NCBI RefSeq assembly: GCF_036227405.1
Contig: NZ_CP109473.1
Location: 7,130,001-7,194,000, forward strand
Source: Streptomyces sp. NBC_01460
GTDB lineage: Bacteria; Actinomycetota; Actinomycetes; Streptomycetales; Streptomycetaceae
DNA: 64,000 bases
Direction: 5' to 3'
A program made the position numbers and the translations under genes. Below are positions 8,378 through 16,840 of the stretch, in pieces (within the stretch, counting starts at the first letter, position 1; every line of letters begins with the position of its first letter). The notes beneath the pieces are model-generated. The model did not search any database, had not been told where the DNA came from, and saw only the letters and a program-made list of their open reading frames with translations.

Positions 8378-8702
8378 GGCGTGTTTTGGAGGTTGCTGGT
8401 GTGCTGGGTGGGCCGTCCGGGAAAGTCGCGGGTGGCCGTCCAGATGGTGAGGTCACGGGCGATTTGGTTGATGCTGGTCTCGGTGGCGACGTCGGGTTCG
8501 CGACGGGTGGTGTCGCGGCGGACGACCTCGTAGCCGCCTTCGTCCGGGACCGCGACCGAGGTGAACCACACCGGGTCGTCCTCGTCGGGCCGGATGACGA
8601 CGAAGGTGTTGTCCGCGTCATTGAGACAGCACCTCCTCGGACGGGTCCTCGATGTGGTCGCCGCTCGCTCTCGGTCCGGTAGTACAACCTTGTGAACTTC
8701 GC
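8374..8702 (-). pseudogene. Frame-broken conserved hypothetical gene
   Basis: Three minus-strand frames together spell one protein. The N-terminal piece is KFTRLYYRTESERRP with GCG where a start codon would be. The middle piece is DHIEDPSEEVLSQ and then a stop. The C-terminal piece is NDADNTFVVIRPDEDDP, followed by WFTSVAVPDEGGYEVVRRD and DLTIWTATRDFPGRP, ending at 8374 inside the stop codon region of the MocR gene. Two frame changes and the lost start make it inactive. The style resembles small Streptomyces proteins of unknown role, possibly immunity-like, but the family is not certain. Confidence 0.5.
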
Positions 8703-8793
8703 GTGTGTCTAGTGAGGCGACTGAGGCTCCAGGTGCGTCGCTCCAGTCGTTTCGCGGTCCTCGCACGCCCCATCCCTCCGCCAAGGAGTTCCG

Positions 8794-10278
8794 TTGCGCA
8801 GAGCAGCCACGGCCGCCGCCGTGCTCGCCCCTCTCCTCGTCCTCGCCCTCACCCCGGCGACGGCCCTCGCCGCCGCCCCTTACAAGGGGGCCAACACCGC
8901 GGCCGTCCAGGACGACTTCAACGGTGATGGATACCGCGACCTGGCTGTCGGTGCACCCCACGCCGCCAACGGCAGCGTGGAGGAAGCCGGCGCCGTCGTC
9001 GTCCTGTACGGGTCGGCCTCCTCGGTGAGCGCCACGCGCCGGACGGTGATCACGCAGGCGACCTCCGGGGTCCCCGGCGACCCCGAGGAGTGGGATGCCT
9101 TCGGCACGACGGTGACCAGCTCCGATCTGGATCGGGACGGGTACGCGGATCTGATCGTCGGCACCCCGAGGGAGCAGGTCGGCGACAAGGAGGCCCGGGG
9201 TTCCGCGACCGTCGTATGGGGCGGGCCCAGCGGGCTGACGGGCGGTGCGACCCTTTCGCCCCCGGCCGGGTACGGGGATGGGCGCACGTACTGCGGTTTC
9301 GGGAATTCCCTGGCCGCAGGCGACATGAACGGGGACGGCGCCCCGGAGGTGGCCATCGGATCGCGTTGCGAGGGCGCCTCCTTCAGCGGCCCCTTCACCC
9401 GTGCCGGCAAGCCTGCCTCCTCCTACCTGGACGATCGCTTCGGCGAATCCCGTGGCGTGGTGATGGGCGACGTGAACGGTGACGGTGAAGCGGAGCGCTT
9501 CTGGCTGCCCGGGCCCGCGGACGACGACGTCCGCGGAGGCGTGTACGTCGACAACGGCCCTCCGACCGACGACTATCTCGCCAATTGGCCCACCGAGCTT
9601 CCCCACGCCGACGGCCACGCCGGTCAGATCGGCGACATCAACGGCGACGGGTACGGCGACCTCGTCACCGGTGTCGGGAATGACGACTCCGTCATGAACG
9701 CGACCGGCGCGGCGCGCCGAGGTGGCGAGATCCAGGTCCTCCACGGCAGCGCGCAGGGCATCCGCGTCGACCAGCAGCCGCAGGTCTTCCACCAGGACAC
9801 GCCCGGAGTCCCGGGAGCCGCTGAGGACGGCGACCTATTCGGACAGTCGCTCAGCGTCGGGGACGTCGATGCCGACGGGTACGCCGACGTCCTCGTCGGC
9901 TCCCCCGATGAGGCGGTCGGCACCCTCGGGTCGGCAGGCACGGCTGTTCTGCTGCGCGGTTCCGCCTCCGGCCTGACCACGGCCAAGGCGGTCGGCTACA
10001 CCCAGAACACGGCTGACGTACCCGGCGCCGCGGAGGTCGGCGACCGGTTCGGCGCGACCGTCCACCTCGCCGACCTCACCAAGGACGGCAAGGCCGAGAC
10101 GGTGGTCGGCATCCCCACCGAGAACAGCGACGGTTGCCTGTGGACCGCCCGCGGCTCGGCCTCCGGGCCGGTCCTGAGCGGTTCGGTCAACCTGTGCGGC
10201 CAGAGTGCCGGAATAGCCGTGCGCAATGCGAAGGGGTACTTCGGCGCCGCCCTGCCGAGCCCCTATGTGTCCAACTAG
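8794..10278 (+). CDS. Secreted FG-GAP/VCBS repeat protein
   Basis: A 494-residue exported protein. The N-terminus is a Sec signal (AVLAPLLVLALTPATALAAA). The mature chain consists of repeated FG-GAP units, each with a calcium-binding loop such as DDFNGDGYRDLAVG, DLDRDGYADLIVG, DINGDGYGDLVTG and DVDADGYADVLVG, forming an integrin-alpha-like beta-propeller. TTG at 8794 is accepted as start because AAGGAG lies six bases upstream. Such proteins bind surfaces, polysaccharide or other proteins outside the cell; the ligand is unknown. An IS remnant begins directly after the stop codon. Confidence 0.88.
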   Translation: MRRAATAAAVLAPLLVLALTPATALAAAPYKGANTAAVQDDFNGDGYRDLAVGAPHAANGSVEEAGAVVVLYGSASSVSATRRTVITQATSGVPGDPEEWDAFGTTVTSSDLDRDGYADLIVGTPREQVGDKEARGSATVVWGGPSGLTGGATLSPPAGYGDGRTYCGFGNSLAAGDMNGDGAPEVAIGSRCEGASFSGPFTRAGKPASSYLDDRFGESRGVVMGDVNGDGEAERFWLPGPADDDVRGGVYVDNGPPTDDYLANWPTELPHADGHAGQIGDINGDGYGDLVTGVGNDDSVMNATGAARRGGEIQVLHGSAQGIRVDQQPQVFHQDTPGVPGAAEDGDLFGQSLSVGDVDADGYADVLVGSPDEAVGTLGSAGTAVLLRGSASGLTTAKAVGYTQNTADVPGAAEVGDRFGATVHLADLTKDGKAETVVGIPTENSDGCLWTARGSASGPVLSGSVNLCGQSAGIAVRNAKGYFGAALPSPYVSN

Positions 10279-10282
10279 GCAG

Positions 10283-11080
10283 TGTCCGGCGGGTCATGTG
10301 ACCTTCTGACCGGTCCTCGTCGGTTCGGGCACGGGGCGGGGGGATCCGGCGAATCGCGAGTGGTCGTTACTGGAGCCGCATCTGCCACCTCTGGGCGGTC
10401 GGGGGCGGGCGGTGGACGACCACCGCATCGTGGTCAACGGGATCCTGTTCCGGGTCCGGACCGGTGTCCCATGGCGTGACCTGCCGGAACGTTATGGCTC
10501 ATGGAAGACCGTCCATGAACGGCATCGCCGCTGGTCGGCGGACGGAACCTGGGACCGGATCCTGTAAGCGGTCCAGGCCGACACCGACCTGGCGGGGAGG
10601 ATCGACTGGTCGATGGTCGGCGTCGACTCGACGTCCTGCCGGGCCCGTCAGCACGCGGCCGGCGCCCGCAAAGCCCGTCCGCGGATCCCGAAAAAAGACG
10701 ACGCCCCGGCACCACCGCCCCGACGAGGACTCGGACGGTCCCGGGGCGGCCTGACCTGCAAGATCCACCTCGCCGGCGAAGGCGGCTGCCGCCCTATGGC
10801 CCTCCTGCTCACGCCGGGTCAGTGGGGCGACGCCCCGCAGATGGTCGAGGTCCTGGACCGGATACGGGTTCCCCGGCCGCTGGGCGGACGGCCCCGCACC
10901 CGGCCGGACCACGTCAGCGGCGACAAGGCTTACAGCTCCCGCCGAAACCGCCGCTACCTGCGAAGACGCCACATCCGGCACACGATCCCGGAACCCGAAG
11001 GACCAGCGGGCCAACGTCTTCCACGGCACCGTCACCGCCGCAGCGATCCGACTCCGGCTCCGCCAGTGATCCGCCGGACA
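10283..11080. mobile_element. Decayed IS5-like insertion sequence
   Basis: The element is bounded by imperfect inverted repeats TGTCCGGCGGGTCA (10283-10296) and TGATCCGCCGGACA (11067-11080), which match at 13 of 14 positions. Between them lies a broken DDE transposase. At about 800 bp it is somewhat short for this type, consistent with an internal deletion. The left end abuts the stop codon of the FG-GAP gene. No target-site duplication is recognisable. Confidence 0.75.
10343..11069 (+). pseudogene. IS5-family (DUF4096-type) transposase, inactivated
   Basis: The frame reads NREWSLLEPHLPPLGG, VPWRDLPERYGSWKTV, then hits TAA at 10565-10567 in the middle of the coding sequence. It resumes in the same frame with WSMVGVDSTSCRARQHAAGA (first catalytic Asp) and HVSGDKAYSSRRNRRYLRRR (second Asp). 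Around 10993 a frame change follows, and QRAN is joined directly to VFHGTVTAAAIRLRLRQ. The intervening block that should carry the third catalytic residue (Glu) is missing. One nonsense mutation, one frameshift and one deletion make it inactive. A TTA leucine codon is present near the N-terminus. Confidence 0.8.
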
Positions 11081-11192
11081 GAACCTGGTCCCCGAACCGA
11101 GCCCCACTGCTCCGGTCGGCACCAACCGGGCCTTTTCGTCCGGACCAGCAGCGGGCGTGTGTCCGGCGCCTGCTCAGGTGGCAGTCCGGGTG

Positions 11193-11381
11193 ATGCAGCC
11201 ACGTAACTCATCCGTCGAGAACGGCCTGCGGCATCTGCTCGACGAGTGGGATCCGATCGGCGTCGCCGACGACGTGCAGGACGAGTACGACTGGATGCTC
11301 GCCCCCTTGCTCCAGCGTCTCCGTGCCGGTGTCGACCGGACGATCTCGGACAGGGGACCGAGGCACTGGCTACCCGGGTGA
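11193..11381 (+). CDS. Short conserved protein, C-terminus probably altered
   Basis: A 62-residue ORF beginning MQPRNSSVENGLRHLL and continuing DEWDPIGVADDVQDEYDWM, APLLQRLRAG. This matches a small acidic protein type found widely in Streptomyces, in which the tail normally ends in a helix with a phenylalanine-glycine-leucine finish. Here the last 15 residues (ISDRGPRHWLPG) do not fit that pattern, suggesting a frameshift near 11340. There is no clear ribosome binding site. Function unknown. Confidence 0.45.
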   Translation: MQPRNSSVENGLRHLLDEWDPIGVADDVQDEYDWMLAPLLQRLRAGVDRTISDRGPRHWLPG

Positions 11382-11580
11382 CTGCTTGGTGGACCCTTGG
11401 CGGTAGTGCAGCCGACCGCACCGGCAGCGCGTAGCCGCTCCCCGGCATGGCAACGGCTGAGCTCGGACGCGCAGGCGATCAGGAAGCCGGTGCTCGCACA
11501 GCACGCGACGGGGCGCCGCTAGCCTGCCACGTGGGATGTGGCCGCTACCGGTGCGGCCGACCGACGCAAGGAGCACTTCC

Positions 11581-11871
11581 ATGGCGACCACGGCACGGGC
11601 GACCAAGCAGATCGAGGACGAGCGGGTCCGCGTCACACGCTGGGACTTCGAGCCTGGAGACAGCACCGGCCACCACGTGCACGCGTACGCCTACGTGGTC
11701 GTCCCGGTCACCGACGGCCGGACCGACGTGATCACTCCGGACGGCGCGGTCGTCTCCTCCTACCTTCGGGCCGGGGAGTCCTACGCCCGCCCGGCCGGGG
11801 GCGCACACGAAGTCGTCAACGCGGGAGATTCTCCGCTCGCCTTCGTCGAGGTCGAGCTCAAGCTCCCGTAG
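11581..11871 (+). CDS. Small cupin-fold protein
   Basis: A 96-residue single-domain cupin. It shows the first metal-binding motif as WDFEPGDSTGHHVHAYAYVV (His-His-x-His) and the second as PAGGAHEVVNAGDSP. Single-cupin proteins of this length act as small-molecule sensors, isomerases or dioxygenases. The start ATG has AAGGAG 7 bases upstream. The gene stands alone downstream of the IS remnant and is in full frame. Confidence 0.82.
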   Translation: MATTARATKQIEDERVRVTRWDFEPGDSTGHHVHAYAYVVVPVTDGRTDVITPDGAVVSSYLRAGESYARPAGGAHEVVNAGDSPLAFVEVELKLP

Positions 11872-11925
11872 CCATCTGACGGCCGCGACGCCGAGAGCCC
11901 ACCATCCGTGCCGTGATGAAACCAG

Positions 11926-12366
11926 TTGCGTCTGCGGGCCCCCACGACCGACCCTGAGCACCGTGCGATCGAGGAGGACAGGAAGGGGCTCGTGCTCTAC
12001 CCAGGAGACGAGGATGTGTCCAGCCCGGACATCTCCTGGTCCTGCACCCACTTCCACCTGTTCAGGGTGTGGCTGGCCCAAGCCGAGGGTTTCAGCCTCT
12101 CCGAGATGCAGGGCTTCGGCGGAGACCGGCCGTGGAGCACTCTCTCGACAACGCTGGAACCCCTGCTCAACCATCCGGACGACGCTGGTCCGGACCTCGC
12201 ACCCACTCAGTGTGCGGCCATGCTGCCTCGGCTGGAAGCAATCATCGATGAGCGGCAGCAGGAAGGCGGCGATCCCGATGGCGAACTACGTACCGTCGAC
12301 GCCCGCCAGCTGGTCGCCGTCATGAAGTTCTGCCTGGACAAGGATGTTGAGCTCATCTTCGGCTGA
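11926..12366 (+). CDS. Conserved hypothetical protein
   Basis: A 146-residue soluble protein with HRAIEEDRKGLVLYPGDE near the start, SWSCTHFHLFRVWLAQAEGF in the middle, and DARQLVAVMKFCLDKDVELIFG at the C-terminus. The composition is that of a genuine gene, but no catalytic motif or known domain is recognised. TTG at 11926 is the first usable start, but it lacks a convincing ribosome binding site. The N-terminus may therefore be truncated or begin at a later codon. Confidence 0.65.
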   Translation: MRLRAPTTDPEHRAIEEDRKGLVLYPGDEDVSSPDISWSCTHFHLFRVWLAQAEGFSLSEMQGFGGDRPWSTLSTTLEPLLNHPDDAGPDLAPTQCAAMLPRLEAIIDERQQEGGDPDGELRTVDARQLVAVMKFCLDKDVELIFG

Positions 12367-12501
12367 CCATCGGACCGCAGGTGCCCGTGGCCCGTGGGAC
12401 AGTCCTTGAGTACCGCGGAGTGGATGCGTCGCCCCCACTGGAGCGAACTCCGGGGCAACCCGCCGGGTCGCGCGCCACCCGCCGGTGGCAGCATCTGTGG
12501 G

Positions 12502-13305
12502 ATGCCTCCTTCTCTCCAGGTCGGCCCGTACACCGTCATCGCGCTGGCCGACGGCGCGGGTCCCTTCTTCTCTCCCAGGGCGGAGGCGTTCCCCGACGCC
12601 ACCGGCGAGCAGTGGGCCGCGGCCGACCGGCTCGATCCCGGTGCGCTCGACAAGGACGGGCGCTGGCAGCTCCAGTTCCGCGCGTTCGCGATCCGCAGTG
12701 ACCGGGGTGTGACACTGGTCGACGCGGGGATCGGCCCGGCCGACAGCCCGGCGGCCTCCTGGGCGCCCGTGCCCGGGGAGCTCCCGGCTTCGCTGGCCGC
12801 CGCAGGTATCGAACCGTCCGACGTGGACACCGTGGTGCTCACGCACCTCCACACCGACCACGTGGGCTGGGCCGTCGTCGGCGGCGAGCACGCGCAGCCG
12901 TTCTTCCCGAACGCCACGTACGTGGTGCAGCAGGCTGAACTCGACGCGATCGACGACGTCAACCCGCAACTTCGGTCCACGGTGATCGACCCGCTCCGCA
13001 CGACCGATCAGCTGCGGCTGCTCGACGGCGACACCCCGCTGCGCGGCGGCGAGCGCGTGATCGCCACGCCCGGTCACACACCCGGCCATCAGAGCGTGCT
13101 CGTCGCGTCCGGGCGTGATCTGGTCGCCGTCACCGGTGATCTGCTCGTGCACGCGATCCAGTTGCTCCACCCCGAACTCGCCTACGCCCACGAGATGGAC
13201 CCTGAGCAGGCAAGGGCCTCGAGGCGACAGGTGCTCCACGGCCCGGCCGGCGGCACCCTCCACCTCGCGACCCCGCACCTGACCGATCCGTTCGTCGCAC
13301 GCTGA
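12502..13305 (+). CDS. MBL-fold metallohydrolase
   Basis: A 267-residue metallo-beta-lactamase-fold hydrolase. The zinc-binding signature is LTHLHTDHVGW (HxHxDH), followed by a histidine in ATPGHTPGHQSV and an aspartate in VAVTGDLLVH. The layout matches the lactonase/glyoxalase-like group, for example quorum-quenching lactonases, and the true substrate is open. The open frame extends to 12394, but ATG at 12502 precedes the conserved beta strand LQVGPYTVIALADG and gives a normal N-terminus. No signal peptide. Confidence 0.85.
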   Translation: MPPSLQVGPYTVIALADGAGPFFSPRAEAFPDATGEQWAAADRLDPGALDKDGRWQLQFRAFAIRSDRGVTLVDAGIGPADSPAASWAPVPGELPASLAAAGIEPSDVDTVVLTHLHTDHVGWAVVGGEHAQPFFPNATYVVQQAELDAIDDVNPQLRSTVIDPLRTTDQLRLLDGDTPLRGGERVIATPGHTPGHQSVLVASGRDLVAVTGDLLVHAIQLLHPELAYAHEMDPEQARASRRQVLHGPAGGTLHLATPHLTDPFVAR

Positions 13306-13335
13306 CCCACCCGGCGGCCGGGCGGCCACGGACAC

Positions 13336-13386
13336 TCAGATCTGGTTCAGGCCGCAGTCGACGTACAGGCTCGAACCGTCCGATGC
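13336..13386 (-). pseudogene. Possible C-terminal scrap of a short-chain dehydrogenase
   Basis: On the minus strand the last codons before TGA at 13336 read ASDGSSLYVDCGLNQI. This resembles the end of classical SDR enzymes, in which a strand xxLxVDGGxN closes the fold (here Cys replaces one Gly). Nothing upstream in the frame continues the family, so only the tail survives. Confidence 0.3.
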
Positions 13387-13448
13387 GGAACGGACTGCCG
13401 GCGCCGAACGCGCGCCGAGCCGCCGCAACGGCGCCCGGAGGGGGCGGG

Positions 13449-14726
13449 TCAGGTCTGCCGCCCGGCCGGGGAGGAGTGCCGCACCAGCAGCGACAGCATG
13501 GCTGCCGCCGCGCACAGCGCGCCCAGCACCATCCAGACGGGTGTGTACGTGCCGAAGGCGTCCCGGGTGGCTCCCCCTCCGTAGGCGGCCAGGGCGGCGC
13601 CGAGTTGGTGGGCCGCGCCGACCCAGCCGAAGACGATCGCGCCGTCCTCCCCGTAGAAGTCGCGGCACAACGCGATGACCGGCGGGACGGTGGCGAGGTC
13701 GAGCAGACCGAAGACGACGACGAAGGCCAGCATCGGCGGCTGGACCGTGGCGCTCATCAACAGGGGCAGGCACATCAGGAGCAGGCCGCGCAGGGCGAAG
13801 AACACGGCGAGCAGCCGGCGGGGGTCGGCTCGGTCCGTGGCCCACCCTGAGACGACGGTGCCGATCACGTTGAAGAACCCGATCGCGGCGAGCAGGGAGG
13901 ACGCGGTGGTGGCGGGCATGCCGTGATCGTGGGCGGCCGGGGTGAAGTGGGTCCACATGATGCCGTTGGTGGAGGCCCCGCAGACCGCGAACGCACCGGA
14001 GGTCAGCCAGAACGGGCCGGTGCGCGCCGAGGCGAGCAGGACCACCACGGCCCTGCGCCCCGCGCCCTCGGCGGGTGCGGGCTTCGGCACGTACCGGGCG
14101 GCACCGTAGGGCTCGAGGCCTACGTCGGCGGGGTGGTCCCGCAGTCCGAGCCACATCAGCGGGGCCGCCGCGCATGCCGCGAGGACGAGGCTGACGAGGG
14201 ACGGGCGCCAGCCGTGGTGGTCCACGGTCCAGGAGAGGGCCGGAAGGAACACCATCTGCCCGAAGACGCTGCCGGAGGCGATGACGCCGGTGACCAGACC
14301 GCGCCGGCGAACGAACCAGCGCTGGGTCACGGTGGCGCCGAAGGCCGTGGCCATGGAGCCGGTGCCGAGGCCGACGAGCAGGCCCCAGTACAGGGTGAAC
14401 TGCCATGCCGTGGCCATGACGGTGGTGAGTGCGGCTCCTGACGCGATGACCAGGAGGGCGACCACGACGACCCGGCGTATCCCGAAGCGGTCCATCAGCG
14501 CGGCGGCGAACGGGGCGGTGAGCCCGTAGAGGACCATGTTCACCGAGGCCGCCAGGCCGATCGATCCGCGGGACCAGCCGAATTCCTCGTGCAGGGGGCC
14601 GGTGAGCAGGCCGGGGAGGGTCGAGAAGGCGCCCGCCACGACGACGGCGAGCAGCGCGGCACCCGCGATCCACCAGGCGCGGTGGCCGAAGCGGTCGGTG
14701 CGCGACGGCGCGACATGTACATCCAT
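13449..14726 (-). CDS. MFS transporter, monocarboxylate/OxlT-like
   Basis: A 425-residue transporter with twelve predicted helices. The first half has FSTLPGLLTGPLHEEFGWSR and GLTAPFAAALMDRFGIRRV, a pattern shared with the OxlT/monocarboxylate branch. RWFVRRRGLVTGVIASG is the loop after helix 4-5 that this branch carries. The substrate is probably an organic anion, by family only. The gene is divergent from a GlxA-like regulator starting 71 bases away, which is its likely controller. Confidence 0.87.
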   Translation of the reverse strand: MDVHVAPSRTDRFGHRAWWIAGAALLAVVVAGAFSTLPGLLTGPLHEEFGWSRGSIGLAASVNMVLYGLTAPFAAALMDRFGIRRVVVVALLVIASGAALTTVMATAWQFTLYWGLLVGLGTGSMATAFGATVTQRWFVRRRGLVTGVIASGSVFGQMVFLPALSWTVDHHGWRPSLVSLVLAACAAAPLMWLGLRDHPADVGLEPYGAARYVPKPAPAEGAGRRAVVVLLASARTGPFWLTSGAFAVCGASTNGIMWTHFTPAAHDHGMPATTASSLLAAIGFFNVIGTVVSGWATDRADPRRLLAVFFALRGLLLMCLPLLMSATVQPPMLAFVVVFGLLDLATVPPVIALCRDFYGEDGAIVFGWVGAAHQLGAALAAYGGGATRDAFGTYTPVWMVLGALCAAAAMLSLLVRHSSPAGRQT

Positions 14727-14797
14727 GCCTTCGATCGTCCGGGGGCTCCCGTACGGCGACCACTGGCGAGACGGACCACTTCTGCAAGAATCTGGCC

Positions 14798-15787
14798 ATG
14801 GCGGAAGACAGACATCGGGTGGTCGTGCTCGTGCGTCCGGGGCTCCTGCCCATGGAACTCGGCATCGTGCACCGGCTCTTCGGGCAGGCGGTCTCGGCGA
14901 CCGGAACGCACCTGTACGAGGTCGTGACCTGCACGCCGCGGCCGGGAGTCGTGCCGACGGACACCGACTTCACCATCAACGTGGCCCTCGGGCCCGAGGC
15001 GCTGGACCGCGCGGACACCGTCGTCGTGCCGGCCGCGCAGGAGGACTACGAGCCTCAGGAGCGCGGGCGGATCGACACCGACGTCTCCGAAGCGCTGGCC
15101 CGTGTCCCCGGGACCGCACGGGTGGCGTCGATCTGCACCGGCTCCTTCGTCCTGGCGGCTGCCGGCCTGCTCACCGGGCGACGGGCCACGACGCACTGGA
15201 AGTCCTGCGCGGAGTTCCGGTCGCTCTACCCGGAGGTCGAGGTGGACACCGACGTGCTGTACACCGACGACCGAGGGGTTCTCACCTCGGCGGGCGTGGC
15301 GTCGGGCATCGACCTCTGTCTCCACATGATCCGCACCGACCACGGGGCGGAGGTCGCCAACGCGGTCGCCCGCGGGACCGTGGTCCCACCCCACCGGGAG
15401 GGCGGCCAGGCGCAGTACATCGAGAGCCCGGTCACCCCGCCCGAGCAGTGCTCGACAGGCCCGGCCCGGGAGTTCGCCCTGACGCACCTGCACCGACCGC
15501 TTCAGCTGGCGGAGTTGGCGGACCGGGCGTCGATGAGTGTGCGTACGTTCAACCGGCGCTTCCGGCAGGAGGCCGGGCTGACACCCATGCAGTGGATCAT
15601 CCAGCAGCGGGTGGACCGGGCACGCCGACTGCTGGAAGGTACCGACCTGCCGGTGGACAGGATCGCCGCCGACTCCGGCTTCGGGACCGGTTCGGCGCTG
15701 CGCCAGCACTTCCACGCGGCGCTGGGGGTGTCACCGCGCGCGTACCGCCGCACGTTCAGAGGCGCCGGCAGCGGCCCGATCGGCTGA
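14798..15787 (+). CDS. GlxA-family transcriptional regulator (DJ-1/PfpI + AraC)
   Basis: A 329-residue regulator. Residues 8-190 are a DJ-1/PfpI-like domain with the nucleophile-elbow sequence VASICTGSFVLAAAG, in which the cysteine is kept. Residues 225-320 are two AraC helix-turn-helix units (LQLAELADRASMSVRTFNRR and IAADSGFGTGSALRQHF). GlxA-type regulators respond to small metabolites such as amines, amides or thiols. The gene is divergent from the MFS transporter at 14726, so the pair probably forms a sensor-transporter unit. Confidence 0.9.
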   Translation: MAEDRHRVVVLVRPGLLPMELGIVHRLFGQAVSATGTHLYEVVTCTPRPGVVPTDTDFTINVALGPEALDRADTVVVPAAQEDYEPQERGRIDTDVSEALARVPGTARVASICTGSFVLAAAGLLTGRRATTHWKSCAEFRSLYPEVEVDTDVLYTDDRGVLTSAGVASGIDLCLHMIRTDHGAEVANAVARGTVVPPHREGGQAQYIESPVTPPEQCSTGPAREFALTHLHRPLQLAELADRASMSVRTFNRRFRQEAGLTPMQWIIQQRVDRARRLLEGTDLPVDRIAADSGFGTGSALRQHFHAALGVSPRAYRRTFRGAGSGPIG

Positions 15788-15794
15788 TGTGCGG

Positions 15795-16451
15795 TCAGAT
15801 GGAGCCGGGGGTGCGGATGGCGGCGATGTCGAACTGCAGCCTGAGCCGCTCGCTCACCATGGCGCCGCCCTCGGCCAGCCGGGCGTTGTAGGTCAGGCCC
15901 CAGTCCGAGCGGTTGATGGTGGTGGTCCCGTCGAACCCGACCCGCTCGTAGCCGAACGGGTCGGTGACGTAGCCGATGTAGGTGAGGTCCAGGACCACGG
16001 GGTTGGTGATGCCCCTGATCGTGAGTCCGCCGGTCATGCGGTAGACGTCCTTGCCGATGAGCTGCACGGCGGTGCTCACGAAGCTGATGCGCGGGTGCTT
16101 CGCGGCGTTCAGGAAGTCGCGGCCGACCACGTGCGCGTCGCGCTGCTCGACGCCGGTGTCGACACTGCCGGCGGCGAGCGAGATCTCGGCCCGGGAGCGC
16201 CCCGGGTCACGCCCGTCGAAGTAGAGGCTGCTCTCGTACTCCAGGAACGCGCCCCGCACCGTCGTCACCATGGCGTGCCGCACGGAGAAGCCGATCCTGC
16301 TGTGCGCGGGGTCGATCATCCACTCCCCGGTGAGAGCCGCCAGACGCGGATCAGGCAGAACCGCGGTGCCTGCGGCCGCCGGGGCGGAGACGGACTCCTC
16401 CGGACGGGTCTCCGGGCGACGGAGCAAGGAGGTGCGGCTGAAGAGGTTCAT
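15795..16451 (-). CDS. YceI-family protein
   Basis: A 218-residue protein with a YceI beta-barrel at residues 42-215: WMIDPAHSRIGFSVRHAMV, followed by DGRDPGRSRAEISLAAGS, HPRISFVST and WGLTYNARLAEGG. YceI proteins bind isoprenoid or other hydrophobic molecules in a lipocalin-like barrel. The N-terminal 40 residues are basic and Ala/Pro-rich with no typical signal peptide, so the protein is probably cytoplasmic. The gene converges with the GlxA-like regulator with only 7 bases between their ends. Confidence 0.88.
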   Translation of the reverse strand: MNLFSRTSLLRRPETRPEESVSAPAAAGTAVLPDPRLAALTGEWMIDPAHSRIGFSVRHAMVTTVRGAFLEYESSLYFDGRDPGRSRAEISLAAGSVDTGVEQRDAHVVGRDFLNAAKHPRISFVSTAVQLIGKDVYRMTGGLTIRGITNPVVLDLTYIGYVTDPFGYERVGFDGTTTINRSDWGLTYNARLAEGGAMVSERLRLQFDIAAIRTPGSI

Positions 16452-16840
16452 AGAGCATGTTGTTACCCGCGCGTAAGGAGGGCTCGCAACCCTTGATCAA
16501 CGAACCCGACCATCCCGGAGTGAACCTTCACACGGTGAATCCTCGGCGGTGCGGGGTGGTGGAACGCCAGATCCGGCCGCGGGCCCGACTCCGGTGGAGC
16601 GGGATGACAGCCGCCCGGCCATATCGGCGGCGGCGTCCCCGTGCATCGGCTGCGAAGGCCGCATCAGAACCTCAGGCCGACCCGCGCCGGCAGGCGCAGG
16701 CCGGTCGTGGAGCTCGGGACCGGCGCTGCTGACACCTCGCGGTCGAGCAGCGCGGGCGGGGTCAAGGGCGGCGTTCTCCAGGGCACCCAGGGGATCACGC
16801 GTGGCTGATACGCGGCCGGGCCCTGTCGGGCAGGCCTTCC
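16452..16840. other. Intergenic stretch with a short inverted repeat
   Basis: About 390 bases separate YceI from the IclR gene end. No frame looks like a gene. At 16527-16539, 76 bases upstream of the YceI start, TTCAC-ACG-GTGAA is a perfect 5-bp inverted repeat preceded by another GTGAA. It could be a regulator site for yceI. The rest is featureless GC-rich DNA. Confidence 0.35.

Noticed and set aside
10270..11090. Target-site duplication of the IS
   Set aside because: Bases flanking the terminal repeats (CTA on the left, TGG or similar on the right) do not match.
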